Shown here: piece after piece, positions 44,472-55,051 of the stretch | Layout: each line of letters opens with the position of its first letter | Numbering within the stretch: position 1 is the stretch's first letter | Assembly: GCA_018401705.1 (NCBI GenBank) | Contig: JAGYKL010000015.1 | Span: 1-64,000 of the forward strand | DNA length: 64,000 bases | Direction: 5' to 3' | From: Bacteroidia bacterium | GTDB lineage: Bacteria > Bacteroidota > Bacteroidia > M30B66 | The notes under the pieces: model-generated | The model's input: only the letters and a program-made list of their open reading frames with translations | The model's database searches: none | What the model was told of the DNA's origin: nothing | Position numbers and translations under genes: made by a program

Positions 44472-45578
44472 ATGGAAACAAATACTCAAGTAAAACGCAC
44501 TCCTTTTTACAATAAACATGTTGAAGCTCATGCTAAGATTCTTCCATTTGCAGGTTATGAGATGCCAATTACCTATTCTGGAGTTATTGAAGAACACGAG
44601 TGTGTAAGACAAAGAGCTGGACTTTTTGATGTTAGTCACATGGGAGAATTTATTCTCAGAGGTCCTCATGCGCTCGACTTGATACAAAAAACAACCAGTA
44701 ATGATGCTTCAAAGCTTATTGATGGCAAGGTTCAGTACTCATGCTTTCCTAATCGCCAAGGAGGTATTGTGGATGACCTTTTGGTTTACAGAATAAAAGA
44801 AGACCAATATATGCTAGTTGTCAACGCTTCTAATATTGAAAAGGATTGGAACTGGCTTAAAGAAAACGACGAATGGAATGTTGAAATGGAAGATATTTCT
44901 GAACGTACTGCCCTACTTGCTCTGCAAGGACCCAAAGCAGTTGACATTCTTAAGAAATTGACTCAGACAGATGTTGCTTCAATGGCTTATTATACTTTTG
45001 AAAGAGGTAGTTTAAATGATACCCCTAATGTTTTAATATCTGCAACCGGCTATACCGGTGCAGGAGGATTTGAGTTGTACTTCGATCAAAGTCAAGCAAG
45101 TAAAATATGGGATGCAATTATGGAAGCAGGCAATGAGTTCGGGCTTCAACCTGCGGGTCTAGCTGCAAGAGACACATTAAGACTTGAAATGGGATTCTGT
45201 TTATATGGTAATGACATCAATGATAATACTTCTCCAATTGAAGCTGGCTTAGGATGGATAACCAAGTTTACCAAAGAATTCATAAACAAGGATGCGCTGT
45301 TAAACCAAAAAACAGAAGGTGTAAAGCAAAAACTAGTTGCATTTGAACTTGTAGACAAAGGTGTTCCTAGGAAAGATTATCTCATTTATAATTCGGAAGG
45401 CTCAGAAATAGGAATTGTTACATCTGGTACTATGTCTCCATCAACAAAGAAAGCGATAGGCATGGGCTATGTTCTTAGCGAATATTCTAAGCTGGAAAGT
45501 GATATTTATGTTGCAGTGAGGGACAAAAAGCTAAAAGCCGTAGTAGTAAAATTGCCTTTTTATAAGCAACCGGCATAA
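44472..45578 (+). CDS. gcvT: aminomethyltransferase, glycine cleavage T protein
   Basis: RTPFYNKHVEAHAKILPFAGYEMPITY, GLFDVSHMGEF, RQGGIVDDLLVYR, ATGYTGAGGFELYF, GLAARDTLRLEMGFCLYGNDI. Confidence 0.96.
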   Translation: METNTQVKRTPFYNKHVEAHAKILPFAGYEMPITYSGVIEEHECVRQRAGLFDVSHMGEFILRGPHALDLIQKTTSNDASKLIDGKVQYSCFPNRQGGIVDDLLVYRIKEDQYMLVVNASNIEKDWNWLKENDEWNVEMEDISERTALLALQGPKAVDILKKLTQTDVASMAYYTFERGSLNDTPNVLISATGYTGAGGFELYFDQSQASKIWDAIMEAGNEFGLQPAGLAARDTLRLEMGFCLYGNDINDNTSPIEAGLGWITKFTKEFINKDALLNQKTEGVKQKLVAFELVDKGVPRKDYLIYNSEGSEIGIVTSGTMSPSTKKAIGMGYVLSEYSKLESDIYVAVRDKKLKAVVVKLPFYKQPA

Positions 45579-45596
45579 TTGATTTGAAAAATTAAT

Positions 45597-46358
45597 ATGA
45601 AGGAAATTAAAGGATTAAGTATACAAACATGCTATTCACCAGCCTTGTATCCACTGTTCCATGAAGAAAATTCTATAGTTGTAGCGGTTGACATTTTGAG
45701 GGCAACTTCTGCTATTTGTGCAGCATTTGAGAATGGAGTAGAGAAAATGATTCCAGTTGCGAGTATTACTGAAGCACAGAAATATAAAGACCAGGGCTAT
45801 CTAGTTGCAGCTGAGCGCAACGCTGTTAAGCTTGAGGGTTTTGATTTTGGAAATTCTCCGCAGCATTATCTCAATTCGGATATTCAAGGAAAAACGATAG
45901 TAATATCTACAACTAATGGCACTCAAGCAATAGAAGCTGCTAAAGGAAAGGCCGAGATTATTGTTGGTTCTTTCTTAAATATTTCTGAAGTCGCCTCTTG
46001 GTTATTAGAGCAGAGAAAGAATGTTATTATTCTCTGTGCAGGATGGAAGAACAAATTCAACATGGAAGACTCCATCTTTGCTGGTGCATTAAGCTTAATG
46101 CTCTTGAAAGACGAAGAGTTTTATACATTATGTGATTCGACTATTGCAGCGGGTTATCTTTATAACATTGCAAAAGATGATATGTATGGGTTTCTTGGAA
46201 AATCTTCGCACAGACATCGCCTAAAAAACCTCGAACTAGAAGATGATATTCGCTTTTGCTTGCAAAAGGATATTTACACTTGCTTGCCAATATATCGCAA
46301 CGGAAGCTTAATAAATTTGAAGGAAGCAGAGGTAGAAGACAGCACAAACAAAGTTTAG
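45597..46358 (+). CDS. comB: 2-phosphosulfolactate phosphatase family (ComB)
   Basis: VVAVDILRATSAICAAFENG, GFDFGNSPQHYL, ISTTNGTQAIEAAKG, CAGWKNKFNMEDSIFAGAL. Confidence 0.88.
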   Translation: MKEIKGLSIQTCYSPALYPLFHEENSIVVAVDILRATSAICAAFENGVEKMIPVASITEAQKYKDQGYLVAAERNAVKLEGFDFGNSPQHYLNSDIQGKTIVISTTNGTQAIEAAKGKAEIIVGSFLNISEVASWLLEQRKNVIILCAGWKNKFNMEDSIFAGALSLMLLKDEEFYTLCDSTIAAGYLYNIAKDDMYGFLGKSSHRHRLKNLELEDDIRFCLQKDIYTCLPIYRNGSLINLKEAEVEDSTNKV

Positions 46359-46387
46359 CGCTTAGCTGTTTATACGTATATTTGAGT

Positions 46388-47368
46388 ATGTTAAAAAGGG
46401 TAATACTAGCTAGTTCGATTTTAATAATTGGATTGTGCATTTCTATACCGATGGTATCAGGATGGGGTTTCTTTGCTCATAAAGAAATAAACAGAGTAGC
46501 AGTATTTACATTACCTCCAGAGTTGTTTGGTTTTTACAAGCGTAATATTGAGTTTATTACTGAACATGCTGTTGATCCAGATAAAAGAAGATATGCAGTA
46601 AAGGGAGAAGCTCCCAGACATTTCATAGATTTAGACAGATATGGAGTATCTCCGCTGGACTCTGTTCCTAAAAATTGGGCAGATGCAGTAAAAAAGTATT
46701 CTGAAGATACCTTAATGGAGCACGGGATTGTTCCTTGGCATATTGATGTGATGGTGAAGAGGTTGACTGCAGCGTTCAGAAGTAGCGACTTCGACAGGAT
46801 TTTAAGAACATCAGCTGACCTTGGCCACTACATAGCTGATTCTCATGTGCCTTTGCACACCACTAAGAACTATAATGGACAATTAACTAATCAACGAGGT
46901 ATCCATGGTTTTTGGGAATCGAGATTGCCAGAGCTCTTTAACGACGATTACGATTTTTTTGTAGGAAAAGCTGTTTATGTAGAAGATCCTCTTGCTCTTG
47001 CCTGGCTCACGGTAGCAGAAAGTTTTGCTGCCAAAGATTCGGTATTACTTTTCGAAGCTCAATTGAACAATCAGTATCCAAGTGATAAAAAATACAGCTT
47101 TGAAAATCGTGGAGCTAGCTTAATGAGAGTATATAGTGAAGAATATTCAAGAGAATATAATCTAATGCTTGATGGTATGGTTGAACGAAGAATGCGTAAA
47201 GCAATTATCACTGTTGGTAGTCTTTGGTTTACAGCTTGGGTAAATGCAGGTCAGCCAGATTTAGACCAATACAAAGACAAGAAAATTAGCCCAATTACTG
47301 AACAAGAGCTTGCTGAGCAAGAAATTATGTTTCAGAACGATAAGATTAAGGGCAGAAGTTGTGATTAA
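46388..47368 (+). CDS. zinc-dependent phospholipase C / S1-P1 nuclease-like secreted protein
   Basis: SGWGFFAHKEINRVAVFTLP; DLGHYIADSHVPLHTTKNYNGQLTNQRGIHGFWESRLPELF metal-binding His motifs. Confidence 0.75.
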   Translation: MLKRVILASSILIIGLCISIPMVSGWGFFAHKEINRVAVFTLPPELFGFYKRNIEFITEHAVDPDKRRYAVKGEAPRHFIDLDRYGVSPLDSVPKNWADAVKKYSEDTLMEHGIVPWHIDVMVKRLTAAFRSSDFDRILRTSADLGHYIADSHVPLHTTKNYNGQLTNQRGIHGFWESRLPELFNDDYDFFVGKAVYVEDPLALAWLTVAESFAAKDSVLLFEAQLNNQYPSDKKYSFENRGASLMRVYSEEYSREYNLMLDGMVERRMRKAIITVGSLWFTAWVNAGQPDLDQYKDKKISPITEQELAEQEIMFQNDKIKGRSCD

Positions 47369-47373
47369 AAAAA

Positions 47374-47402
47374 AATCCCCGAAAGCAATGCTTACGGGGA
47401 TT
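47374..47402. terminator. intrinsic terminator between convergent genes
   Basis: AATCCCCG-a-AAGC-AAT-GCTT-a-CGGGGATT, A-rich 5' flank; best T-tract in minus direction. Confidence 0.8.
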
Positions 47403-47424
47403 CGATGGTCTTAAATGAATCTGA

Positions 47425-47871
47425 TTACTCAGCTACAACTTCAAACTCTACATCCACACGAATGTCTTTGTAGATTTTAACGTTTGCAGTGTATGTTCCA
47501 AGTTGCTTAATGCTGTCACTGTCAATAGTGATGTTCTTACGATCAATTTCATGACCTAACTTGCGAAGCGCTTCAGAAAGTTGGATTGCGTTAACAGAAC
47601 CAAAGATTTTTCCTGATTCACCAACTTTAGCTCCAACTTCTACTTTTGCACTCTGAAGTTTAGCAACAAGCGCTTCAGCTTCAGTACGAAGTTTTTCTTC
47701 TTTGTGAGCTCTTTGACGCATTGTCTCAGCTAAAACCTTACGACTGCTTTCTGTTGCCAGAATGCCCATTCCTTGAGGAATAAGATAATTACGGCCGTAA
47801 CCGTTTTTTACCTTCACGATTTCATCTTTGTTACCTAGGTTGGTAACATCTTGTGTTAGTATAATATCCAT
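47425..47871 (-). CDS. rplI: 50S ribosomal protein L9
   Basis: MDIILTQDVTNLGNKDEIVKVKNGYGRNYLIPQGMGILAT. Confidence 0.97.
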   Translation of the reverse strand: MDIILTQDVTNLGNKDEIVKVKNGYGRNYLIPQGMGILATESSRKVLAETMRQRAHKEEKLRTEAEALVAKLQSAKVEVGAKVGESGKIFGSVNAIQLSEALRKLGHEIDRKNITIDSDSIKQLGTYTANVKIYKDIRVDVEFEVVAE

Positions 47872-47879
47872 AATCCTTC

Positions 47880-48143
47880 TTATTTAAGTAAGTCAGCAAC
47901 ATAAGGCATTAACGAAATGTGACGAGCACGCTTAATTGCCTGAGAAACTTTACGCTGATATTTAAGTGATGTACCGGTTAAACGACGAGGAAGAATTTTC
48001 CCTTGCTCATTAACAAATTTCAAAAGGAAATCTGCGTCTTTGTAATCGATATACTTAATGCCGCTTTTTTTGAAACGACAATATTTTTTCTTTTTTACCT
48101 CTACCGATGGTGGCGTTAGGTATCTGATTTCTGATTGTGCCAT
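47880..48143 (-). CDS. rpsR: 30S ribosomal protein S18
   Basis: [69 protein letters not shown]. Confidence 0.97.
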   Translation of the reverse strand: MAQSEIRYLTPPSVEVKKKKYCRFKKSGIKYIDYKDADFLLKFVNEQGKILPRRLTGTSLKYQRKVSQAIKRARHISLMPYVADLLK

Positions 48144-48162
48144 TCTTTCGAAAATGTTTTAA

Positions 48163-48531
48163 TTACGCTTCTACAATAGCTGCTTTGGGCGTTGAGTTTT
48201 TAAATGCACCACTGCGTCTCTTATCATTGAAAGCAAGCGCGTGTTTATCAAGAACAACTGTTAAGAAGCGCAAAATACGCTCATCGCGCTTGAATGCAAC
48301 TTCCAGTTTATTGATTAAATCACCATTGGCTTCAAATTGAATCAGATGGTAGAAGCCGGTTGACTTCTTTTGAATAGAGTAAGCCATTTTACGCAATCCC
48401 CAGTTCTCATCGTGAACTATTTTTGCGCCATTTTCGGTAAGTATGGCTTTGAACTTGCCGACCGTTTCCTTCATCTGATCTTCAGACAAAACGGGAGTCA
48501 TAATGAAAACGGTTTCATACTGTCTAAGCAT
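48163..48531 (-). CDS. rpsF: 30S ribosomal protein S6
   Basis: [27 protein letters not shown]...[26 protein letters not shown]. Confidence 0.96.
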   Translation of the reverse strand: MLRQYETVFIMTPVLSEDQMKETVGKFKAILTENGAKIVHDENWGLRKMAYSIQKKSTGFYHLIQFEANGDLINKLEVAFKRDERILRFLTVVLDKHALAFNDKRRSGAFKNSTPKAAIVEA

Positions 48532-48557
48532 GGGCTAAGTTGTTAAAAATTGGACGG

Positions 48558-48587
48558 CAAAATTAGTGAATCATTTCGATTCCACAA
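48558..48587 (-). promoter_or_regulatory. Bacteroidota-type promoter for rpsF-rpsR-rplI
   Basis: Minus strand TTG - 19 nt - TAATTTTG, 26 nt upstream of rpsF ATG. Confidence 0.65.
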
Positions 48588-48656
48588 GCACTTTCTTTTG
48601 CATCCACCTAAGCAAACATTATAAGCTGCTTATAACTAAGCAAAAATGCTTCAAAT

Positions 48657-50384
48657 CTATCTAACAATAAGCTTCTGAGAAGTGCTACCATAATGACTTG
48701 TAGCCTTAATCTGATAAACACCCTGAGCCCAGGAAGCTGTGTTGATATAATATCTGTTTTCTCCACTCATAGTTTTAGAATGGCTTACAGTTTCGACCAA
48801 TCTGCCAGCTATATCAAAAACCTCAATCACTAAAGACAATGGCAAATCGGTATAAACCGGGATACAGGTAATGCCATTGGAAGGATTAGGAAATGCGCTT
48901 ACAGAAAACAATTTATCTAAGGCATCTTGTTGGTAAGTAACCACCGAACTGGTATCAATTACTTTGAATTTCCACCATCCATCAGGAGCTACAATTGGTC
49001 TTACTTGAGATTTTCCACTATTTGAATTACCTTCTATGTAATAGAAGATTTCTGTATCCCCCGGCTGCGCCGGGATACTTGCCGACCATGTGTACTCTGC
49101 AGAATTTACTTCCTGCATTGGTAACTCAACATATGATGACAAAGTATCGTCGGTATAATAGAGCTTTGCATTTGATATTCCACTACGATGTTGAATACGC
49201 GCATTTACAACATAAGCATTTTCGGTGTCATAAGTATCGCTAAGCGGCTGATGGGAGATCAATAAAGGGTCGTTTACTCCAACGGTATGCGTTATGCAGT
49301 GAATAGCCCCACTAGCTGGAATTATATCGTTGCAATCAATTGGAACAATTCGATAACCCGGAAGACTTTCGCGCCAAACTCTTAATGCTGTTGTGTCATA
49401 ACGTTCCTCGTAAACTGGTAAAAGAACTGTCTTATTTATAAAAATCGCATTTGAATACGTTCTGTAATCGCCATTCTGATTAGGGTAACGATTGTTATCG
49501 TCAGGTGGCTGAACTACTCTAACAATTTTATAAGGTGTTCCAAATACCGAATTAAAGTTGTCAAGCACATAAAGCATATTAGCCTCTATTTGCGGCCCAT
49601 CAGCTACTCCATTGGGATATTGTCCGAAAAGAAGTGTTTCTTCATCAAGAAGCTTCATATGCATATCTATGTGATGTATTCCATCATAAGGCAAGGTTGG
49701 CATTTTGATGTATTCAGTGATTCCCATGAAGGAATTCATGATTTGATCAATTTGTGCCTCACTTTTATCAGGGTTTTCTTCAAGTATTAATTCTGAGGAA
49801 AATGCATTCCCAAAACCATCACTCATGAAATTCCCTCCTGTGTGAACAATCAAATTGGGACTTTGAGTTGTTTGTACAAGATTCAAATCAAGCAATCTGG
49901 CATAAGCTCGGGGAATTGAATCGTCTTGAACACGGCTTGGGCGATTGTATTTCCAATCGACAAGAAAAAGTGAATCAACATCATTTATATAAACTGTATT
50001 TGCGCCATAATCTCTTATCCACAATGAATTTGAAGGTTGAGGCTCAAACACAACATTAGGACCTAAAGGAACTCCGTAAAGGTTTATTAAGTCACTCTGC
50101 GCTGAGCTCGGATTTGTAGCGTGAACAATTACTTTACACTCTTCTTGAGCATATCTTATAATCTCTGCAAGAATTGCAGGATATGACCTCCAAGTAACAA
50201 CCAAAGCTTGCACTTCTTCCCATTCTGCTGCAGTTCTTATACTAACTCCTTGCGGAGGATTATCAAGTATTTGTTGAGCATTTAGGGATTGAACACCCAA
50301 AACGAAAACAAGAATGACTCCTTTATACAATGATTTCAAAATAAACCGTTTAAAAAATTGATTACGAAGATACAAGTTTAGCAA
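48657..50384 (-). CDS. secreted agmatine/peptidylarginine deiminase-family (PAD_porph) protein with Ig-like region and T9SS type A C-terminal domain
   Basis: WEEVQALVVTWRSYP, SLWIRDYGANTVY, HTGGNFMSDGFGNAFSS, GIHHIDMHMKLLDEETLLFGQYP, ASGAIHCITHTVG; C-term FPNPSNGITCIPV...QGVYQIKATSHYGSTSQKLIVR. Confidence 0.88.
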   Translation of the reverse strand: MLNLYLRNQFFKRFILKSLYKGVILVFVLGVQSLNAQQILDNPPQGVSIRTAAEWEEVQALVVTWRSYPAILAEIIRYAQEECKVIVHATNPSSAQSDLINLYGVPLGPNVVFEPQPSNSLWIRDYGANTVYINDVDSLFLVDWKYNRPSRVQDDSIPRAYARLLDLNLVQTTQSPNLIVHTGGNFMSDGFGNAFSSELILEENPDKSEAQIDQIMNSFMGITEYIKMPTLPYDGIHHIDMHMKLLDEETLLFGQYPNGVADGPQIEANMLYVLDNFNSVFGTPYKIVRVVQPPDDNNRYPNQNGDYRTYSNAIFINKTVLLPVYEERYDTTALRVWRESLPGYRIVPIDCNDIIPASGAIHCITHTVGVNDPLLISHQPLSDTYDTENAYVVNARIQHRSGISNAKLYYTDDTLSSYVELPMQEVNSAEYTWSASIPAQPGDTEIFYYIEGNSNSGKSQVRPIVAPDGWWKFKVIDTSSVVTYQQDALDKLFSVSAFPNPSNGITCIPVYTDLPLSLVIEVFDIAGRLVETVSHSKTMSGENRYYINTASWAQGVYQIKATSHYGSTSQKLIVR

Positions 50385-50428
50385 TTAAACCATGACCTTC
50401 GGTTTTACTCCATGTTTAAAATTTAGCA

Positions 50429-51820
50429 ATGACAGAGCATCAGAAAATACTTCACTTAGTGCGCAGGGCCGGATTTGGACCTTCTGTTAAATCAAGCTTA
50501 AAAGGCACCTTAGATGAGCAACTAAATTTAGTTTTTGAGTCAAATAAATTTTACGAAGAGCTTTACTTACAAGATGAAGAGCGTGTAACGACTCGAGAGC
50601 TCCTAAAGATGACACCCGAAGAAAGGAAGGAAATTGTTAAAGACCTTGCCGCCAATGTTAAAAAGCTAAACCTCGACTGGCTTAAGCTCATGGGCAAGTC
50701 AGAGGGTCAACTGAGGGAAAAGATGTCATTATTCTGGCATGGCCACTTTGCAGTTAGAGTTCGTGGCTTTGCACAGGTAGAATCGTATATAAACACTGTT
50801 CGTAAATATGCTTTATCAAACTTTGGCGATTTACTAATGGCTGTTTCAAAAGAACCTGCGATGTTGAGGTTTCTGAATAATGTGCAGAATAAAAAGAACA
50901 GTCCGAACGAAAACTTCGCAAGAGAAGTTATGGAGCTATTTACCCTGGGAAGAGGAAACTACACTGAACAAGACATTAAAGAAGCTGCTCGCGCATTTAC
51001 AGGCTGGGGAATTAATGATGAAGACAAATTCGAGCTTAAAACACAAATGCATGATTATGGAGAAAAAACCATTTTCGGAAAAACCGGAAAATGGGAAGGA
51101 GAAGATATTATTCGTATGATACTAGAGCAAAAAGAAACCGCTTTCTTCATCACCAAAAAGGTATATGCCTATTTCGTCAACAGAAAAATTAATGACCAAA
51201 GAGTGAGCGATTTATCAGAATACTTCTTCACAAACGGATATGACATTCCTAAATTGATGAGAAGAATTTTTGAATCAGATTGGTTTTATGAGGATGAAAA
51301 TGTTGCTTCTCAAATAAAATCTCCAGTTGAATTGATTGTTGGCTTAAACAGAAGTTTTGGAATTTCATATGATAACCCTCAACCATTGCTTGCTTTGCAG
51401 CGTGTCTTAGGCCAAACCTTATTTTTCCCTCCAAATGTTTCAGGTTGGGCGGGCGGAAGAAACTGGATAGATAATTCAACACTTGTAACTCGAAATGAGT
51501 TTGCCTAGAATTCTCGCCGATGCCGGCGGGATGGATATTTCAGTTAAAAATAATATGGATGATGAAACTCCAAACGAAGTTTTTAAACCTTCAAGAAAGA
51601 GAACTTTAACTGCAGTTTCAATTGGAACTTATTTGGTAAGCAGTTTAAAGAAGATGATCATAGGAGGTTGTGGCAAGAAATAAGCACGCATCTGCTTGCA
51701 ACCTCAAGAATCCCGGCAATGCCTGAAATATTCTCAAATGCAGTAATCTCCAAAAGAGAAGACTTGATTAAAAGAATGAGCATTTACATAACACAGCTAC
51801 CTGAATATCAACTAGTTTAA
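50429..51820 (+). CDS. DUF1800 family protein, two frameshifts
   Basis: HLVRRAGFGPS, LFWHGHFAVRV, NFAREVMELFTLGRGNYTEQDIKEAARAFTGW; extra A near 51493-51495 breaks NSTLVTR|MSLPRILADAGG. Confidence 0.85.
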
Positions 51821-51822
51821 TT

Positions 51823-53012
51823 ATGAAACGTAGAGATTTTCTTCAATATACAGGATTAACTTCCTCAGCTTTAATGATTCCAGGCTTTTTAAAAGCCTTT
51901 GAAAAAAATATCATTGAGAACACTGGAAAACGATTAGTAATTGTTCAATTGGCCGGCGGTAATGATGGTTTAAATACTTGTATACCTTATCAAAATGACA
52001 TTTACTATGCTGCACGACCTAAACTTGCGATTCAAAAGAATGAGATACTCAGACTAACAGACGAGTTTGGGTTTCATCCTTCCTTAGAAGGGTTCAGAAA
52101 ACTATTTGACAGTGGTGAGTTGTCCATTTATCATGGAGTTGGTTATCCCAACCCAGACAGGTCACATTTTAGATCAATGGATATTTGGCACACAGCAAGC
52201 GATTCAAGCGAATATTTAAACACTGGATGGATTGGAAGATTACTAGATTCTAACTGTCCTGGCTCTGAAAATCCTTGGTATGCATTGGAAGTGGATGATA
52301 CCCTTTCGCTGGCAATGAAAGGACAAAACTTAAGTGGTTTTGCTGTAAAGAATCCACAAAGGTTAAAGCGCACATTAAACGATGATGTATTTACAGAATT
52401 AAATGTTCCCGCTTATGCAAGCGGGAATGATTCAGAAGTAAGTTTTTATATAAAACCCTTATTTCAACTCGGTCTGGTGCCAAATACATTTCAGAGAAGG
52501 CTGATATCAAAGAAATAACTTCCACCTACCCTACTCACGAATTTGGCAATAATATGAAGCAGATTGCTGGCTTTATTAATAATGGAATTGGTTCAAGAAT
52601 CTTTTACACTGGATTATCTGGATTTGACACCCATATTAGACAGGCTGAAACGCAACAAAGGTTGTTGAAGGTGGTTAGTGATTCAATTTTCCAATTTAGG
52701 GATGATTTAAAAGCCTCGAGTAACTGGAATGATACAGTAGTAATGGTTTTCTCTGAGTTTGGAAGGCGTGTTAAGCAAAATGCAAGTAATGGAACCGATC
52801 ATGGCACTGCTAATCAAGTTTACCTTTTTGGTGGCGATTTAAAGAATGCCGGCTTCAGGAATCAAGCATCTGATTTAAGTGTGCTTGATGATGGTGATCT
52901 TATTCACAGTCTTGATTTCAGAACCATTTACGCAAGTTTACTTGAGAAAACTCTGGAATTTGATTCCCAAAAAGTTTTGGGAAGGAAATTCGCCTTGATT
53001 GATGCTATTTAA
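51823..53012 (+). CDS. DUF1501 family protein with Tat-like signal, one frameshift near 52490
   Basis: MKRRDFLQYTGLTSSALMIPGFLKAF; VIVQLAGGNDGLNTCIPY; YTGLSGFDTH; VMVFSEFGRRVKQNASNGTDHGTANQVYLFGG. Confidence 0.87.
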
Positions 53013-53019
53013 AAGGAAA

Positions 53020-53445
53020 TTATTCCTTAAATACCAATATTTCTTTGGTAACAGTTTCTAAATCAGTGAATTTCCCTTTGAAACGAGTGCCACGCACGAT
53101 GTGATTGTCAATCCAATGGTAGTTTCCGCCGCGAGGCTTGCCCATTAGCATACCATGGTATTTAAAACCATTTTCCTTGAGCCAGATTTCTGTTACTTCT
53201 CTTAAATCTTCAGTACGTGATGTGAAGAATGTAATAATATGCCCTTCATCGTACCATTTATTAAGTGTTTCTAAAGCATCTGGATAAGCCACAGCTGTAG
53301 CCATCCGTTCAGGCTCTTCATTTGGGACATCGTCGCAAATTGTTCCATCAATATCAATAAGGTAATTCATGATATTGGCGGGTAAAATTGGACTTATATG
53401 ATGCCCTTGTTCATCAAAACTCTCTTGAAGATCTTTCTCTGCCAT
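53020..53445 (-). CDS. HAD-like phosphatase family protein
   Basis: NYLIDIDGTICDDVPNEEPERM...HIITFFTSRTEDLREVTEIWLKENGF; TATATTTG 18 nt upstream supports ATG 53445. Confidence 0.75.
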   Translation of the reverse strand: MAEKDLQESFDEQGHHISPILPANIMNYLIDIDGTICDDVPNEEPERMATAVAYPDALETLNKWYDEGHIITFFTSRTEDLREVTEIWLKENGFKYHGMLMGKPRGGNYHWIDNHIVRGTRFKGKFTDLETVTKEILVFKE

Positions 53446-53637
53446 AAGTAATTATTCTATTTGCAAATATACTTATCACAGATTAAAGATTCATTAAGTA
53501 AATTAGATTTTTATTTACAATTTCACAAACAATTGTTGAAACAGCAAAATTAACTTCAAAACGCAATACGACCTACAAGGCTTAAATGCCTATTCTCAGT
53601 GTCGTTCAGACAATAAGGACATCCCAACCTTAGCCGA

Positions 53638-54936
53638 TTATATTTTCTTTAGTCCAGCCTTGACAAGTACCTTTCTCATTGCCATGTCTGCAAAAAAACC
53701 AAGATTTATTGGAATGCCACGGCTATCGAGTTGATTGTATCTAAAAATGTTGTAGAAGCGCGAGTAGTTGCCTCCTTCGGGCCTTTGGTATCTGCCATTA
53801 ATTCCGAGCGTATCATTTCCGTATGGAAACTTGAAATTAAATAAAAGAGATTCAGATGAAAGGGAACAATCGCAATTTTCTTCCGCTATATTGTATTCTG
53901 TTAAACCTTTATCCATACTTAGGATAAATGCCTTTTTATAATCAGTTAGATAAATGTAAGATGGCTTCAATAATTTAGTCCAAACACCAAATTTCATTTT
54001 CATTTCAGCAACGAACTTTCTGGAAGCTTCAAGCAGTTCTTGTTCAGGAATTGAGCTTACTTTAATTAGATTATCAGCTAAAAGAATCTTTTCGAAGTCA
54101 ACATTGTACTTCTTAATCGAAGCATCTGTATCATGAGGTTTCCCGGGTGTGTACATTTCGCCCGGATAAAGCAGAATAGGTTCAGAGTTAGTTCTATTCT
54201 TGATAAAGTCTACAACTTTTTGAGGTCGGTTTACTTCATCATTTAGGTAGAAGTTTTCTTCATGGCAGAACCAAACGAAACTAGCAATTGGAATAGTTAT
54301 TCTTGGTTTGAAAATGTCGACCTGAAATTTGAGTCCTTCTAATTTATCGTCGGCAACCTTTCGTCTAAATTCTTTTTGATCTTTATTACCAGCCCAATAA
54401 GCATAAGAAAACTGTGTAAGTAGAATATCAGGCACTCCAACTTTTCTTTTTATTTTTTCGGCTTCAGCTCTATCTCTAATTCCGCAATCATTCGTGTTAA
54501 AAACAGTACACTCTTTTGTTTTGATAAAAATCCATGAATCTCCTTCTTGGTAATGTTCGCAAAGCACTGAGAAGTCAGATGAAAGATCAACAAACTGATC
54601 AGGATGCATTTCGATAACATCTTTAAAGCCCTTTTTGCGGCAATAATTAACCACTCTCTTATCTGCTGTTACCTGAAAAAGGACAGTAATTTTATTACGA
54701 TATGCTTCCGGAATTTTTGAAATGTTGGGCGGAAAAAAATGATCTGGATGCTCATGAGAAAACCAAATATGGCTGACATCGGCAAAATCATCATACCCAA
54801 ATTTGGTTTCAGAAATAAAATTCCAGCCATTATTAAAGACTGTTCCTTCCAGCCAAGGATCCACAACTAAGTGAATACCATCGTGTTTAACAGAAAAAGA
54901 TGAATGATTGATAAAAGTTAATTTCATAGGCTTCAA
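53638..54936 (-). CDS. MBL-fold metallo-hydrolase
   Basis: LTFINHSSFSVKHDGIHLVVDPW, IWFSHEHPDHFFPP metallo-beta-lactamase HxHxDH-like motif. Confidence 0.8.
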   Translation of the reverse strand: MKPMKLTFINHSSFSVKHDGIHLVVDPWLEGTVFNNGWNFISETKFGYDDFADVSHIWFSHEHPDHFFPPNISKIPEAYRNKITVLFQVTADKRVVNYCRKKGFKDVIEMHPDQFVDLSSDFSVLCEHYQEGDSWIFIKTKECTVFNTNDCGIRDRAEAEKIKRKVGVPDILLTQFSYAYWAGNKDQKEFRRKVADDKLEGLKFQVDIFKPRITIPIASFVWFCHEENFYLNDEVNRPQKVVDFIKNRTNSEPILLYPGEMYTPGKPHDTDASIKKYNVDFEKILLADNLIKVSSIPEQELLEASRKFVAEMKMKFGVWTKLLKPSYIYLTDYKKAFILSMDKGLTEYNIAEENCDCSLSSESLLFNFKFPYGNDTLGINGRYQRPEGGNYSRFYNIFRYNQLDSRGIPINLGFFADMAMRKVLVKAGLKKI

Positions 54937-55051
54937 ACTTATAGCAAAAGCAAAGATGAAACAATGATTTTTATCAATTTACAGATAATTTGAGACTTTA
55001 TAGAAACTACATCTCTACAGTCTTTGTAATTGCAATTCTCTTAGAACGTGG

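Noticed and set aside
48532-48656. S6:S18 autoregulatory leader upstream of rpsF
   Set aside because: Promoter elements are clear but I could not find a convincing hairpin with the bulged CCG motif; needs a covariance-model search.
53020-53445. HAD-like protein as phosphoheptose isomerase
   Set aside because: That annotation is common for homologues, but the DIDGTICDD motif fits a HAD phosphatase, not a SIS-domain isomerase.
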